A DNA stretch of 64,000 bases from Terriglobia bacterium (GCA_021324365.1 JAJPJE010000046.1:37633-101632), one strand, 5' to 3'. Shown: positions 36,254-46,330, counted from the stretch's first letter. The notes: a model not told the origin generated them from the sequence alone. Program-made: numbers and translations.

Positions 36254-36798
36254 TGTCGGCACAGCCTGAACTCGTCGCAAGCGAGAGAGACTTTCTGGCG
36301 CAGTGCCTGGTTGCGAGTGAAATAAGATATCTGAAGGCGATCGACGGGGTTTCGGAAGCTGCAGCGACGGTGAAGATCAGTGAAAATAGCTGGTCGATTC
36401 TCGAATGCGCTGAGCACGTGGCGACAGCCGAGCGGCAGATGCTGGCGATGTGGAACAAGTTCGCGACAGCCGGAAAAGGCGATCCGGTGAAAGACAAAGG
36501 GGTGGTAGCAACCGCGTCCAATCGCGAAAAGAAGTTTACGGCGCCGGAGCGTTCGCGGCCCAATGGACGCTACACGGAATTGAAGGCCGCCATTGCGGAT
36601 TTCCGGGAACATCGATCCATCACGCTCGCATCCCTGCATAGCTTGTCTACAGAACTGCGCCGCAAGGTTGTGCAGCATCCGATGGCGGGAGAGATTGATG
36701 GCTACCAGTTGTTCCGTTTAATGGCAGCTCATGCCGAGCGTCATGCAGCACAGATTGAAGAAATCAAGAACCACCCTGCATACAAGCGGGCCGGTTAA
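36253..36798 (+). CDS. DinB-like four-helix protein inside the nuo operon
   Basis: A 181-residue DinB/YfiT-fold protein: SWSILECAEHVATAERQML with the first metal His, and RLMAAHAERHAAQIEEIK with the last two (H-x3-H). Such proteins bind a metal and often act as thiol-dependent transferases, but this substrate is unknown. It starts at the ATG overlapping the nuoF stop and lies 24 bp before nuoG, so it is co-transcribed with complex I. It is not a known complex I subunit. Confidence 0.8.
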   Translation: MSAQPELVASERDFLAQCLVASEIRYLKAIDGVSEAAATVKISENSWSILECAEHVATAERQMLAMWNKFATAGKGDPVKDKGVVATASNREKKFTAPERSRPNGRYTELKAAIADFREHRSITLASLHSLSTELRRKVVQHPMAGEIDGYQLFRLMAAHAERHAAQIEEIKNHPAYKRAG

Positions 36799-36821
36799 GC
36801 GAGAATCGCGAAACGATATCT

Positions 36822-39191
36822 ATGGCAGATGCACCCAAGCTGGTAAACCTGACGGTGGACGGAAAAGCGATTACCGCCCCTGCCGGCACACTTTTGATTG
36901 ACGCTTGCAAGAATGCAGGCATAGAAATTCCTTCTTTCTGTTACTACCCCGGTCTCTCGGTGCAAGGCGCTTGCCGCATGTGCCTGGTAAAGATCGAGAA
37001 GATGCCGAAGTTGCAGACCTCGTGCACAACTGTAGTCGGCGAGGGCATGGTCGTCACCACTGAGAACGACGAAATCCACCAGGCCCGTAAGTCGATGCTG
37101 GAATTGGTACTCGCCAACCATCCGCTCGATTGCCCCGTGTGCGATGCAGGAGGCCAGTGTGAACTCCAGGACATGACGTTCACCTACGGAGCCGCTGAGA
37201 GCAAGTTCGTCGACATCAAGAACCATCGCGACGAACAGCAATGGTCACCCGTCGTGTACTTCGATCGGCCCCGCTGCATTCTCTGCTACCGCTGCGTGCG
37301 CGTCTGCGGTGAAGGTATGGATGTCTGGGCACTCGGCATTCAGCAGCGCGGCGTCAGTTCGGTGATCGCGCCCAACATGGAAGACCATCTCGAGTGCGAA
37401 GAGTGCGGCATGTGCATCGACATCTGTCCCGTCGGAGCACTCACGTCTGGTGCGTATCGTTATAAGACGCGGCCCTGGGAGATGAACCATGTGGCTACAG
37501 TGTGCACGCACTGTGGCGACGGTTGCGTCACCACGCTCGGCGTGCGGCGTTCGGACACCGGCATGGAAATCATGCGCGGTGACAATCGCGATAAGAGCGG
37601 CATCAATGGCGACTTCCTCTGCATCAAGGGGCGCTATGCATTCGACTTCTCCAAGGAACCGGAGCGCATCACCGTTCCGCTGATCCGACGCAACAGCAAA
37701 CTGGAACCCGCGACTTGGGAGGCAGCATTCGAACTCATTGCCAGCAAGCTTAAAGAAGTGCGCGATCGCGATGGCGGTCAGGCAATTGGGGTGATCGGCT
37801 CGAACCGTACCACGAACGAAGAGAATTACCTGCTCCAGAAGTTTGCGCGGTTGGTGCTGGCAACCAACAACATCGACCATCACCGCACGGCGGACTACCC
37901 CGGTTTCGTGAGCGCGCTTGCCGGAACGCAAAACATGACTGCCAGCATGCGTGATGTGGCAAGCGCACCGGCAATCCTGCTGATCGGTAATGACCCGACC
38001 GAGCAGCACCCGCTGCTTGCCTGGCAGATTCGCAACAATGTTCGCCTCAATAAAGCGCGCCTCTACACGGTGAATTCGAACCAAATCAAACTCCGCCGCC
38101 AATCGACTGTATTCCATTTGATTTCCGCCGGCAGCGAAGGCGCGTTTGCCCAATTCCTGGTTGGGAACGATTCGGCAGCCAGTTCAGTAGGTGACCCTCA
38201 AGCGCTCAACTCTCTTCGCGACAAACTCCGCGGAGAGCAGGGGTTGGTAATCGCGTTCGGCTCTGAAATCCGTGGCGAACACATAAAGCCCCTCGTCCAG
38301 TTCGCGCAGAGTGTTGGTGCGAAACTGATCTGCCTTGGTGACTATGCGAATTCCCGCGGGGCCGCTGACATGGGCCTCTACCCCGATCTGCTGCCCGGCT
38401 ACTACCCGGTCTCGCAGCTCACTGGCTCCAAGGACGAAGATTGGATGGGAAAGGCTCCCAAGCAGCCCGGCCTTACCCTGCAGGAGATGTTCTCCGCAGC
38501 CGCCGGCGGAAGACTCAGGGCACTGTACGTGGTCGGATCGAATCCAGTCGCTCGTTACAACCTGGATCCGTTTGCGCTGAAGAATACATTCACTGTTGTT
38601 CAGGATATGTTCCTGACCGAAACTGCGACTCTCGCCGACGTGGTTCTGCCGGCGGCGAACGCCTATGAAAAGGGTGGCACGTTCACCAATACCTGCGGTG
38701 ATCTGCAGCGACTGCAGAAAGCGGGCGATGTCACCACGGTCAAGTCCGATTTTGAAATTATTGTTCGCATCGCGAACGCAATGGGTTACGACGTACACGG
38801 CCTGGTCCCCTTCGCCCCCGGCCTGCGCGCCGACATGGGTCAGACGCGCGGCGCCGAATCTGGTGAGGCCGATCGCCATAAGGTGTGGCTCACTCGCCAG
38901 GGCATCGAGCCAAAGCTGAGCCCGTTCGATCCGCTCGCTCTTCTCGATGAAATCCAGCGACTTGTACCCGGTTATGAAGTTTCGCGGCTGAACCTGATGG
39001 CCGGCAATGATCAGCACACGCAGGTTCCCGACATTGGCTCTGGGGAATTACCAAGCCATCCGGAATTGATTGTGCCGTCCGAGGACACGCTATTTACCTC
39101 TGGGACATTGGGACGTTATTCGAAGACTTTGAATTCGGTTATGGAAAACGATCGCGCCGTCCCGGAGGATGCCGGGATTCCGGCGGATTAA
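36822..39191 (+). CDS. nuoG: NADH-quinone oxidoreductase subunit G
   Basis: A 789-residue iron-sulfur subunit. N-terminal [2Fe-2S] Cys40, Cys51, Cys54, Cys68; then the His-Cys3 cluster DCPVCDAGGQCELQD; [4Fe-4S] motifs CILCYRCVRVCGEG and CEECGMCIDICPVGAL; and the extra N7-type block CTHCGDGC near 227. The remainder is a molybdopterin-oxidoreductase-like domain (LYVVGSNPVARYNLDP, DVVLPAANAYEKGGTFTN). N7-type cysteines are not in all NuoG. About 100 bp separate it from nuoH. Confidence 0.95.
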   Translation: MADAPKLVNLTVDGKAITAPAGTLLIDACKNAGIEIPSFCYYPGLSVQGACRMCLVKIEKMPKLQTSCTTVVGEGMVVTTENDEIHQARKSMLELVLANHPLDCPVCDAGGQCELQDMTFTYGAAESKFVDIKNHRDEQQWSPVVYFDRPRCILCYRCVRVCGEGMDVWALGIQQRGVSSVIAPNMEDHLECEECGMCIDICPVGALTSGAYRYKTRPWEMNHVATVCTHCGDGCVTTLGVRRSDTGMEIMRGDNRDKSGINGDFLCIKGRYAFDFSKEPERITVPLIRRNSKLEPATWEAAFELIASKLKEVRDRDGGQAIGVIGSNRTTNEENYLLQKFARLVLATNNIDHHRTADYPGFVSALAGTQNMTASMRDVASAPAILLIGNDPTEQHPLLAWQIRNNVRLNKARLYTVNSNQIKLRRQSTVFHLISAGSEGAFAQFLVGNDSAASSVGDPQALNSLRDKLRGEQGLVIAFGSEIRGEHIKPLVQFAQSVGAKLICLGDYANSRGAADMGLYPDLLPGYYPVSQLTGSKDEDWMGKAPKQPGLTLQEMFSAAAGGRLRALYVVGSNPVARYNLDPFALKNTFTVVQDMFLTETATLADVVLPAANAYEKGGTFTNTCGDLQRLQKAGDVTTVKSDFEIIVRIANAMGYDVHGLVPFAPGLRADMGQTRGAESGEADRHKVWLTRQGIEPKLSPFDPLALLDEIQRLVPGYEVSRLNLMAGNDQHTQVPDIGSGELPSHPELIVPSEDTLFTSGTLGRYSKTLNSVMENDRAVPEDAGIPAD

Positions 39192-39295
39192 TCGCAACGA
39201 GACTGAATAAACGTTGCGGGCCTGATAGGGATTCCTGATGGGTTGAAACCCGGTCGGAATGACAGAAGCCAAGCAGCAATTAAAGGTTCACTACA

Positions 39296-40348
39296 TTGCC
39301 AACTGGAAATCTTAGTGTCACCACGTTTGTGATCGCCTCGATCATCAAGATCGCGATTGTGCTCTGGGTCTTGCTGACCGCGGTCGCCTACACCGTATGG
39401 CTGGAGCGCAAAGTTGTCGGCCACATTCAGAATCGTTGGGGCCCCACGCGTGTCGGTCCCTTCGGTCTGCTTCAGCCATTGGCCGACGGCCTGAAGTTCA
39501 TTTTCAAGGAAGACCTGACTCCTCCTTACGTTCACAAGTTCTTGTACATCCTGGCGCCGATGCTCGCGCTTAGCATGTCGCTGATCGCGATTTGCCTCAT
39601 CCCATTTGGCAATTCCGTGAACATTGCGGGCATGAACATCCCGCTACAAATCACGGATACCAACATCGCGCTTCTGATCATCCTCGGCATTACGTCGATC
39701 GCCGTGTACGGTGTAGCTCTGGCCGGATGGTCGTCGAATAGCAAGTACTCACTGTTGGGCGGACTTCGAGCGAGCGCCCAAATGATCAGCTACGAAGTGG
39801 CTCTGGGCCTGTCACTGGTTGGCGTACTGATCCTCTGCGGCACCTTCAGCCTGCATGGAATTGTCGAGGCGCAAACTGGAACCTGGTTCGGTTTCATCCC
39901 CAAATGGAATATCTTTAAGGGCCAGTTCATCGCGTTCTTTATTTACATAATGGCGGCCTACGCGGAGACGAATCGCATCCCGTTTGACCTCCCTGAAGCT
40001 GAAACCGAGCTTGTTGCCGGATATCACACCGAGTACAGCTCCATGAAGTTTGCCATGTTCTTCATGGCCGAGTATTCCAACATGGTCACCGTTGCCTGCC
40101 TGGCCAGCATTTTGTTCCTCGGTGGCTGGACAGGACCTGTTTTTGGCCCACCGATCCTGCATGCGCTGCTGCCGATCTTCTGGTTCGCGCTGCGAGTTTT
40201 GTTTTTCATTTTCGTCTACATCTGGGTTCGCGGAACGCTGCCGCGCTTCCGCTACGATCAACTGATGTCGTTCGCATGGAAGTTCCTGCTTCCGCTGGCA
40301 ATTGCCAACGTCATGATTACGGCCCTTGTAGTTGCCTTACGGTCTTAA
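39296..40348 (+). CDS. nuoH: NADH-quinone oxidoreductase subunit H
   Basis: A 350-residue membrane subunit with about eight helices, lining the quinone tunnel. Family motifs: VWLERKVVGHIQNRWGPTRVGPFGLLQPLADG, AYAETNRIPFDLPEAETELVAGYHTEYSSMKFA, VRGTLPRFRYDQLM (all in outline). The start is a TTG at 39296 with AAAGG 9 nt upstream; no ATG or GTG fits better. In most bacteria nuoI follows nuoH, but here the next gene is nuoJ. Confidence 0.94.
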   Translation: MPTGNLSVTTFVIASIIKIAIVLWVLLTAVAYTVWLERKVVGHIQNRWGPTRVGPFGLLQPLADGLKFIFKEDLTPPYVHKFLYILAPMLALSMSLIAICLIPFGNSVNIAGMNIPLQITDTNIALLIILGITSIAVYGVALAGWSSNSKYSLLGGLRASAQMISYEVALGLSLVGVLILCGTFSLHGIVEAQTGTWFGFIPKWNIFKGQFIAFFIYIMAAYAETNRIPFDLPEAETELVAGYHTEYSSMKFAMFFMAEYSNMVTVACLASILFLGGWTGPVFGPPILHALLPIFWFALRVLFFIFVYIWVRGTLPRFRYDQLMSFAWKFLLPLAIANVMITALVVALRS

Positions 40349-40388
40349 GTTTCGTGGTACGCGCGACTGGCGCGCTAGAAAAGAAACC

Positions 40389-40883
40389 ATGCTTCATTTG
40401 GCTTTGTTCCTCATCTTCGGAGTCATCGCGGTAGTCGGCGCGATCAACTTGATCGCGCAAACGCACCCGATCAATAGCGCCCTGTCGTTGGTGGTTGTGA
40501 TGGGCTCGCTGGCGGCAGAATATCTGTTGCTCGGCGCCGAATTCCTCGGCGCAATTCAGGTGATCGTCTACGCCGGCGCGATCATGGTGCTGTTCGTATT
40601 CACCATCATGCTCCTAAATGCTGGCGCGGAAGAGCAAACGCGTGGAAGCAAGGTGGCGATCATCATCGGGATTCCGGGGATGGTCATCGGATCGGTAGCC
40701 GTCGCGTGGGCTCTGATTCGCGCACACACGGGCGCGGAGGTCCCGGTCGGTTCGCTTTACGGATCGGCTCAAGGCATCGGCCACCTGCTCTTTCGCGACT
40801 TCCTGTTGCCGTTTGAAATCACCTCGGTGCTAATCCTGATCGCGATCATGGGTGCCGTCGTATTGGCAAGGAGGGAGAGCTAA
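40389..40883 (+). CDS. nuoJ: NADH-quinone oxidoreductase subunit J
   Basis: A 164-residue membrane subunit with five helices. It shows HLALFLIFGVIAVVGAINLI, then INSALSLVVVMGSLAAEYLLLGAEFLGAIQVIVYAGAIMVLFVFTIMLLN in outline (the conserved pi-bulge helix). The start is set at 40389, where the hydrophobic N-terminus begins; an upstream in-frame ATG at 40332 overlaps nuoH. The nuoK ATG follows its stop directly. Confidence 0.93.
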   Translation: MLHLALFLIFGVIAVVGAINLIAQTHPINSALSLVVVMGSLAAEYLLLGAEFLGAIQVIVYAGAIMVLFVFTIMLLNAGAEEQTRGSKVAIIIGIPGMVIGSVAVAWALIRAHTGAEVPVGSLYGSAQGIGHLLFRDFLLPFEITSVLILIAIMGAVVLARRES

Positions 40884-41186
40884 ATGGTTCCGATCTCCTA
40901 TTACCTGGTGCTCAGCGCCATTCTCTTCGCCTGTGGCGTGCTCGGTTTTCTAATCAAGCGCAACGTGATCACAATCTTCATGTCCATTGAGTTGATGCTG
41001 AATGCGGTGAACCTTTCGTTCGTTGCGTTCGCCTCTTATTGGCAAGCACTGAGCGGGCAGGTATTTGTTTTCTTTGTGATGGTGGTAGCCGCCGCGGAAG
41101 CGGCCGTCGGACTCGCCATCATTATCGCAGTGTTCCGCACGCGGCAGACGTTAAACCCAGACCGCGTGAACCTGTTGAAGCTGTAG
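40884..41186 (+). CDS. nuoK: NADH-quinone oxidoreductase subunit K
   Basis: A 100-residue three-helix membrane subunit. It has [33 protein letters not shown], with the conserved glutamate in the middle helix, and [19 protein letters not shown] with the second one. It joins the proton path between NuoJ and NuoN. Confidence 0.95.
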   Translation: MVPISYYLVLSAILFACGVLGFLIKRNVITIFMSIELMLNAVNLSFVAFASYWQALSGQVFVFFVMVVAAAEAAVGLAIIIAVFRTRQTLNPDRVNLLKL

Positions 41187-41202
41187 GCAGGAAATAATAA
41201 AG

Positions 41203-43185
41203 ATGATTCTCTGGCTTATTCCAATTCTGCCGATTATCGGCGCAGCCATTAATGGTCTGCTCGGTAGGAAATTCTCGAATCGGACGGTCGCGGCCATCGG
41301 CCTGTTCTTCCCCGGGCTGGCGATGGTCTACACCTGGTGGATCGCGGCACAGTTCTTCCCGAATCCGCACACCATTGTTCAGACTTTTTATGATCTGACC
41401 TGGATCAAGGCGGGCGCTTTCAGCGTTCAATACGGCTTCCAACTCGATCAGCTTTCGATGCTCATGGCACTGATCGTCACCGGTGTCGGCTTCCTGATTC
41501 ACGTGTACTCGGTCGGGTACATGGCGCACGAGGGCGGTTATTACCGCTTCTTCTCGTACCTGAACCTCTTCATGTTCTTCATGCTCACGCTCGTGCTGGC
41601 CGACAACTACCTGCTCATGTTCGTCGGATGGGAAGGCGTGGGCTTGGCGTCGTATCTGCTGATCGGCTTCTTCTTTCTGCGTGACTCGGCATCGGCTGCG
41701 GGCAAGAAGGCATTCATCGTAAACCGCATCGGCGACTTCGGTTTCCTGATCGCGCTCTTCCTGATGATTCAGCACTTCGGCACGCTCAACTTTGCGCAAG
41801 TCTTTGACAAGGTGAATGGCCTTCCGGCGGAAACTGCGGGCGCGGGGCTACTGACCGCGATCGGTCTGTTGCTTCTGCTCGGCGCAACCGGTAAATCGGC
41901 GCAAATTCCACTCTACGTTTGGCTGCCGGATGCGATGGAAGGTCCGACGCCGGTCTCTGCACTGATCCATGCCGCAACCATGGTCACCGCCGGCGTGTAC
42001 ATGATTTCGCGCTCGAACGCCGTCTTTAATCATGCACCGATCGCGATGGGCGCCGTGGCAATCATCGGCTGCGCTACTGCCTTCTTCGCCGCGACCATCG
42101 GCCTGGTGCAGCACGACATCAAACGCGTGCTGGCGTACTCCACCGTGTCGCAACTCGGCTACATGGTGATGGCCTGCGGCGTCGCGGCATATTCCGCCGG
42201 CATGTTCCATCTGATGACGCACGCGTTCTTCAAAGCCCTCCTCTTCCTCGGCGCTGGTTCCGTCATTCACGCGCTCGGTGGCGAACAGGACATGCGCAAG
42301 ATGGGTGGTCTGCGTAAGTACATTCCCGTCACTTTCTGGACGATGACCGCCGCAACTCTGGCGATCTCCGGTTTCCCCGGCTTCTCAGGATTCTTTTCGA
42401 AAGACGAGATTCTCTATCGCGCCTACCTGCACGGTTCCTGGGGATGGATCCTCTGGCTCGTCGGCCTGATCACGGCCTTCCTGACCGCGTTTTACATGTT
42501 CCGCTTGTGGTTCCTGACCTTCTTCGGCGAATATCGCGGCGACCAAGGACACGATCAGCACGCTGGGCGCGAAGAGCATCACGGCCATGCTCCGCATGAG
42601 AGTCCCAAGGTAATGCTGATACCGCTGGTAATACTCGGCATCCTGTCAGTAGCCGGGGGATGGATTGGGATTCCGAAAGTAATGGGCGGCAGCAATCACT
42701 TCGAACACTATCTCGCCCCGATCTTTGAGCAGCATGCGGCGACCAGTGCACAAGCCGCAGAGGCCGAACCGACTGCCGAACCCTCGGGACCACCGGAACT
42801 GCTCTTCAGCGTTGCCGCGACGCTCACCGCTTTCGCGGGCATCGGGCTCGCTTGGCTCTTCTACTACAAGCGCCGTGACCTTCCCGAGAAGCTTGCCGCC
42901 GGCCTGCATGGCGCTTACGTCACCCTGGAAAACAAGTATTTCGTAGACGAGTTCTACGGGGCGGCTGTCGTCAAGCCAATCGTGCTTGGTTCCACTTACC
43001 TGCTCTGGAAAGGAATTGACGTTGGCATCATCGATCGTACGTTAAACGACAGTGCCGATGCGGCGCGCGACGTCTCCCGAGGATTCCGCCACATGCAGTC
43101 CGGCAACATTCGCTCTTATGCGGGCTGGGTAGCCGCCGGAGCTGCCGCCGTTGTGGTCTTCATGATCTGGAGGGGGGCGCGATGA
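41203..43185 (+). CDS. nuoL: NADH-quinone oxidoreductase subunit L
   Basis: A 660-residue antiporter-like proton pump subunit with about 16 helices. Shared pump motifs: MFVGWEGVGLASYLLIGFFF, LPDAMEGPTPVSALIHAATMVTAGVY and VYSTVSQLGYMVMACG-like QHDIKRVLAYSTVSQLGYM. The C-terminal lateral helix region follows a His-rich, hydrophilic loop (DQGHDQHAGREEHHGHAPHE, around 447-466). Overlaps nuoM by 4 bp. Confidence 0.96.
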   Translation: MILWLIPILPIIGAAINGLLGRKFSNRTVAAIGLFFPGLAMVYTWWIAAQFFPNPHTIVQTFYDLTWIKAGAFSVQYGFQLDQLSMLMALIVTGVGFLIHVYSVGYMAHEGGYYRFFSYLNLFMFFMLTLVLADNYLLMFVGWEGVGLASYLLIGFFFLRDSASAAGKKAFIVNRIGDFGFLIALFLMIQHFGTLNFAQVFDKVNGLPAETAGAGLLTAIGLLLLLGATGKSAQIPLYVWLPDAMEGPTPVSALIHAATMVTAGVYMISRSNAVFNHAPIAMGAVAIIGCATAFFAATIGLVQHDIKRVLAYSTVSQLGYMVMACGVAAYSAGMFHLMTHAFFKALLFLGAGSVIHALGGEQDMRKMGGLRKYIPVTFWTMTAATLAISGFPGFSGFFSKDEILYRAYLHGSWGWILWLVGLITAFLTAFYMFRLWFLTFFGEYRGDQGHDQHAGREEHHGHAPHESPKVMLIPLVILGILSVAGGWIGIPKVMGGSNHFEHYLAPIFEQHAATSAQAAEAEPTAEPSGPPELLFSVAATLTAFAGIGLAWLFYYKRRDLPEKLAAGLHGAYVTLENKYFVDEFYGAAVVKPIVLGSTYLLWKGIDVGIIDRTLNDSADAARDVSRGFRHMQSGNIRSYAGWVAAGAAAVVVFMIWRGAR

Positions 43186-44762
43186 ATACCGCTGTGATCC
43201 ATCCCTTCATCCTCAGCCTGGTAACCTTCGTTCCGCTCGGTGGCGGATTGCTGTTGCTGGCCTTCCCGCGCCGCGATCGCGACATCAAGGTCTTCGCGCT
43301 GGTTGTCTCGATCCTCACATTCATCCTCTCGCTGCACCTGCCGGTGCATTTCGTGCCCGGCCAAGCGGGCTTTCAATTCGAGGTCAACGCACAGTGGATC
43401 ACTTCGCCGAACATTCACTACCACATGGGTGTCGATGGCTTCTCCATGTGGCTGGTGTTGCTGACCACCTTCCTCACGCCACTCTGCGTGATGATGTCGT
43501 GGCGCTCAGTTCATGGTCCGGTCAAGGAGTTCTTCATCCTTCTGCTGATCCTCGAATCGGCGATGATCGGCGTCTTCGTTTCGCTTGACCTGTTCCTCTT
43601 CTACTTCTTCTGGGAAGCGACTCTGATCCCGATGGCGCTGCTGATTGGCGTTTACGGCCATGAACGCCGTATCTACGCCGCGGTGAAATTCTTCCTGTAC
43701 ACCATGATTGCATCGGTATTCATGCTGGCAGGAATCTTGTGGCTCTATGCCCACACTGGCAGCTTCGATTTCACCGTGATCCAGCATGCGATTCAGAGCG
43801 GTTCTCTGCAACTCGGCAGTGCGTCGAAGTGGCTCTTCCTTGGCTTCTTCATCGCGTTCGCGGTGAAGGTGCCAATGTTCCCCTTCCATACCTGGCTGCC
43901 TGATGCGCACGTGGAAGCACCAACCGCCGGCTCCGTCCTGCTGGCAGGCGTCATGCTCAAGATGGGCACCTACGGAATGTTGCGCTTCAACCTCGGATTG
44001 TTTCCGGAAGAAGCGCACCGCAATGCACCGTGGATCGTCGCCCTCGCGATCATCGGAATCATCTTCGGCGCGCTGGTCGCGATGGTGCAGCCGAATATGA
44101 AGAAGCTGATCGCCTATTCCTCGGTCAGCCACCTCGGGTTCGTGGTGCTGGGAATTTTCAGCTTTACCACGGCAGGTATCGTCGGCGCGGAATTCGTGAT
44201 GCTGGCGCACGGCGTTTCTACTGGCGCGCTCTTCACGCTGGCAGGCATGCTCTACGACCGGCGGCACACCTACGAGATCAGCGAGTTTGGCGGACTCGCT
44301 ACCTCCATGCCCGTCTACTCTACTTTCTTCCTGGTGACCACCCTGGCTTCGATCGGGCTCCCGCTGCTGAACGGCTTTGTTGGCGAGTTCCTGGTTCTGA
44401 GTGGCGCATTTCGTGCAAATCATATCTACGGAATTCTGGGCGCAACGGGCGTGATCTGGAGCGCATGCTACATGCTCTGGATGTACCAGCGCGTTTTCTA
44501 CGGAACCTTCAGGAACAATGCCAATCGCGCCCTGGTTGATGTGAATGCTCGTGAGCGCGCCACCCTCTGGCCTCTTGTGGCGGCTGCACTGATCATGGGC
44601 GTCGCGCCCTTGATCTGGACGCGCGCCATCGAACCCGCCGCCCAGGCCTTTGTTTCCAATGACAACACCGCCGCCCACATGCTTCCGGGTACGCCTGCGA
44701 CCAGGAGCCGCGCGGCACAAGCATCGCTTGAACTCCATGAATCGCAGGTAAGCGGACAATGA
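43182..44762 (+). CDS. nuoM: NADH-quinone oxidoreductase subunit M
   Basis: A 526-residue antiporter-like pump subunit. Motifs: FFWEATLIPMALLIGVYG, HTWLPDAHVEAPTAGSVLLAGVMLKMGTYG and MKKLIAYSSVSHLGFVVLG (outline). The C-terminus has a soluble tail (about 50 residues, TPATRSRAAQASLELHESQ) longer than the family norm. Overlaps nuoL and nuoN by 4 bp. Confidence 0.96.
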   Translation: MNTAVIHPFILSLVTFVPLGGGLLLLAFPRRDRDIKVFALVVSILTFILSLHLPVHFVPGQAGFQFEVNAQWITSPNIHYHMGVDGFSMWLVLLTTFLTPLCVMMSWRSVHGPVKEFFILLLILESAMIGVFVSLDLFLFYFFWEATLIPMALLIGVYGHERRIYAAVKFFLYTMIASVFMLAGILWLYAHTGSFDFTVIQHAIQSGSLQLGSASKWLFLGFFIAFAVKVPMFPFHTWLPDAHVEAPTAGSVLLAGVMLKMGTYGMLRFNLGLFPEEAHRNAPWIVALAIIGIIFGALVAMVQPNMKKLIAYSSVSHLGFVVLGIFSFTTAGIVGAEFVMLAHGVSTGALFTLAGMLYDRRHTYEISEFGGLATSMPVYSTFFLVTTLASIGLPLLNGFVGEFLVLSGAFRANHIYGILGATGVIWSACYMLWMYQRVFYGTFRNNANRALVDVNARERATLWPLVAAALIMGVAPLIWTRAIEPAAQAFVSNDNTAAHMLPGTPATRSRAAQASLELHESQVSGQ

Positions 44763-46192
44763 TTCCGAGCACAGACTACATTCGACTTCTGCCCGAGCTG
44801 ATCCTTATCGTCTTCGGCTTGCTCGTCATGCTGATCGAGCCGCTCCTGGGCGAACACAACAACCGCAAAGGATTGGGCGCGATTGCCCTGATGGGCGCCG
44901 TGCTTTCGATCCTCGCCAGTTTCTACCAGACCGGATACGAAGGTGCCGCCTTCTTCGACATGATCCATGTTGATACGTTCAGCATCTTTTTCCACGTACT
45001 GATCGGGTTGATTGCAGCGGTCGTGATCCTCGCCTCGTTCGAGTATCTGAACCTCCAGCAGATTCGTTACGGTGAATACTATGGCCTGATTCTGTTGAGT
45101 TCCGTCGGCATGATGCTGATGTCCTCCGCCGTCGAACTGGTCCTCATCTTCATCGCCTTGGAAATTTCCTCCATCGGCACGTACATCCTCGCGGGATTCC
45201 GTCGAAATGCTCCCATCAGCATCGAGTCGTCGATGAAATATTTCCTGCTCGGCTCATTTGCGACAGCGTTCTTCCTCTATGGGGTAGCGCTGATGTTCGG
45301 CGCGACCGGATCGACCTCGGTGTATACCATCGCCACTACGCTTGCTCAGGGAGCCACTCCGCTCGCCTATGTCGGCATCGCTTTGATGTTCGTCGGACTG
45401 GGATTCAAGGTCGCGTCCGCCCCTTTCCACATCTGGACGCCCGACGTGTATGAAGGCGCACCAGCTCCTGTGGTCGCATTCATGTCGACTGGACCGAAAG
45501 CCGCAGCATTCGCCGTTCTGCTGCGCGTGCTGTTCGCGACCGAAGCTCCCGGCTGGTTCTGGCTGATCTGGGCTTCTGCAGTTCTGTCGATGACACTGGG
45601 CAACATCGGCGCGCTCGTGCAGAACAATGTGAAACGCCTGCTCGCCTACTCTTCGATCGCGCAAGCCGGATACATTCTGGTCGCGTTCGCCGCTGCCAAG
45701 GATATCGGCATTTCGGCGGTCATCTTCTATGCTGCGGCTTATGCTGCCATGAATGTCGGTGCCTTCGCGGTTGCCAGCCATTTGGCGAACGTCGGCGAGA
45801 AGTACGTTACCCTCGACGACTACGCCGGGCTGGGCCGTCGCGCACCCGGCCTGGCTGCCGTCCTTACCATTTTCATGTTGTCGCTGATCGGCATTCCTGT
45901 AACCGGAGGATTCCTGGCCAAGTTCTATGTTTTCCAGGCAGCGATGCAATCGCACCTCACCGGGCTGGTTATCATCGGCGTAATCAACAGCGCCGTCGCC
46001 GCGTACTACTATTTGCGCGTGATCGTTTACATGTACATGCGCGAACCACAACGTGATGTGCCGGTACTGAAAATGCCCTTTGCGCTTGGCGTCTCCTTGG
46101 CCGCCTGCCTGGCAGCAACCATTTATTTGGGTGTACTCCCCGGCCGCATACTTGACTACGCAATGGCTTCGGCGCGGGTGTTGGTGCGGTAA
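44759..46192 (+). CDS. nuoN: NADH-quinone oxidoreductase subunit N
   Basis: A 477-residue antiporter-like pump subunit and the last complex I gene here. Motifs: VELVLIFIALEISSIGTYILAGFRR, APFHIWTPDVYEGAPAPVVAFMSTGPKAAAF and NVKRLLAYSSIAQAGYILV (outline). No terminator is evident in the 138 bp after it. Confidence 0.96.
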   Translation: MIPSTDYIRLLPELILIVFGLLVMLIEPLLGEHNNRKGLGAIALMGAVLSILASFYQTGYEGAAFFDMIHVDTFSIFFHVLIGLIAAVVILASFEYLNLQQIRYGEYYGLILLSSVGMMLMSSAVELVLIFIALEISSIGTYILAGFRRNAPISIESSMKYFLLGSFATAFFLYGVALMFGATGSTSVYTIATTLAQGATPLAYVGIALMFVGLGFKVASAPFHIWTPDVYEGAPAPVVAFMSTGPKAAAFAVLLRVLFATEAPGWFWLIWASAVLSMTLGNIGALVQNNVKRLLAYSSIAQAGYILVAFAAAKDIGISAVIFYAAAYAAMNVGAFAVASHLANVGEKYVTLDDYAGLGRRAPGLAAVLTIFMLSLIGIPVTGGFLAKFYVFQAAMQSHLTGLVIIGVINSAVAAYYYLRVIVYMYMREPQRDVPVLKMPFALGVSLAACLAATIYLGVLPGRILDYAMASARVLVR

Positions 46193-46330
46193 GGACGAAA
46201 GTGGCGCTTTAGAGTCTGTCTGAGCCCACAAAAGGGTAAATGCGATTTGAACGAGCGGGTTCATCGGCGCCGCTCGCCGCAAGATCCGTAAATCTTGCAC
46301 CCGTTCCCAAACTCGTGCATCATCTGATTA

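Noticed and set aside
34940..36280. Long (446-codon) open frame antisense to nuoF
   Set aside because: It mirrors a clear, intact nuoF; the translation has no domain and such antisense frames are common at this GC content.
43506..44759. 417-codon open frame antisense to nuoM
   Set aside because: nuoM is unmistakable; the antisense product is rich in His, Arg, Glu and Gln as expected from reversed membrane codons.
45254..46300. 348-codon open frame antisense to nuoN
   Set aside because: Shadow of nuoN with no recognisable motif.
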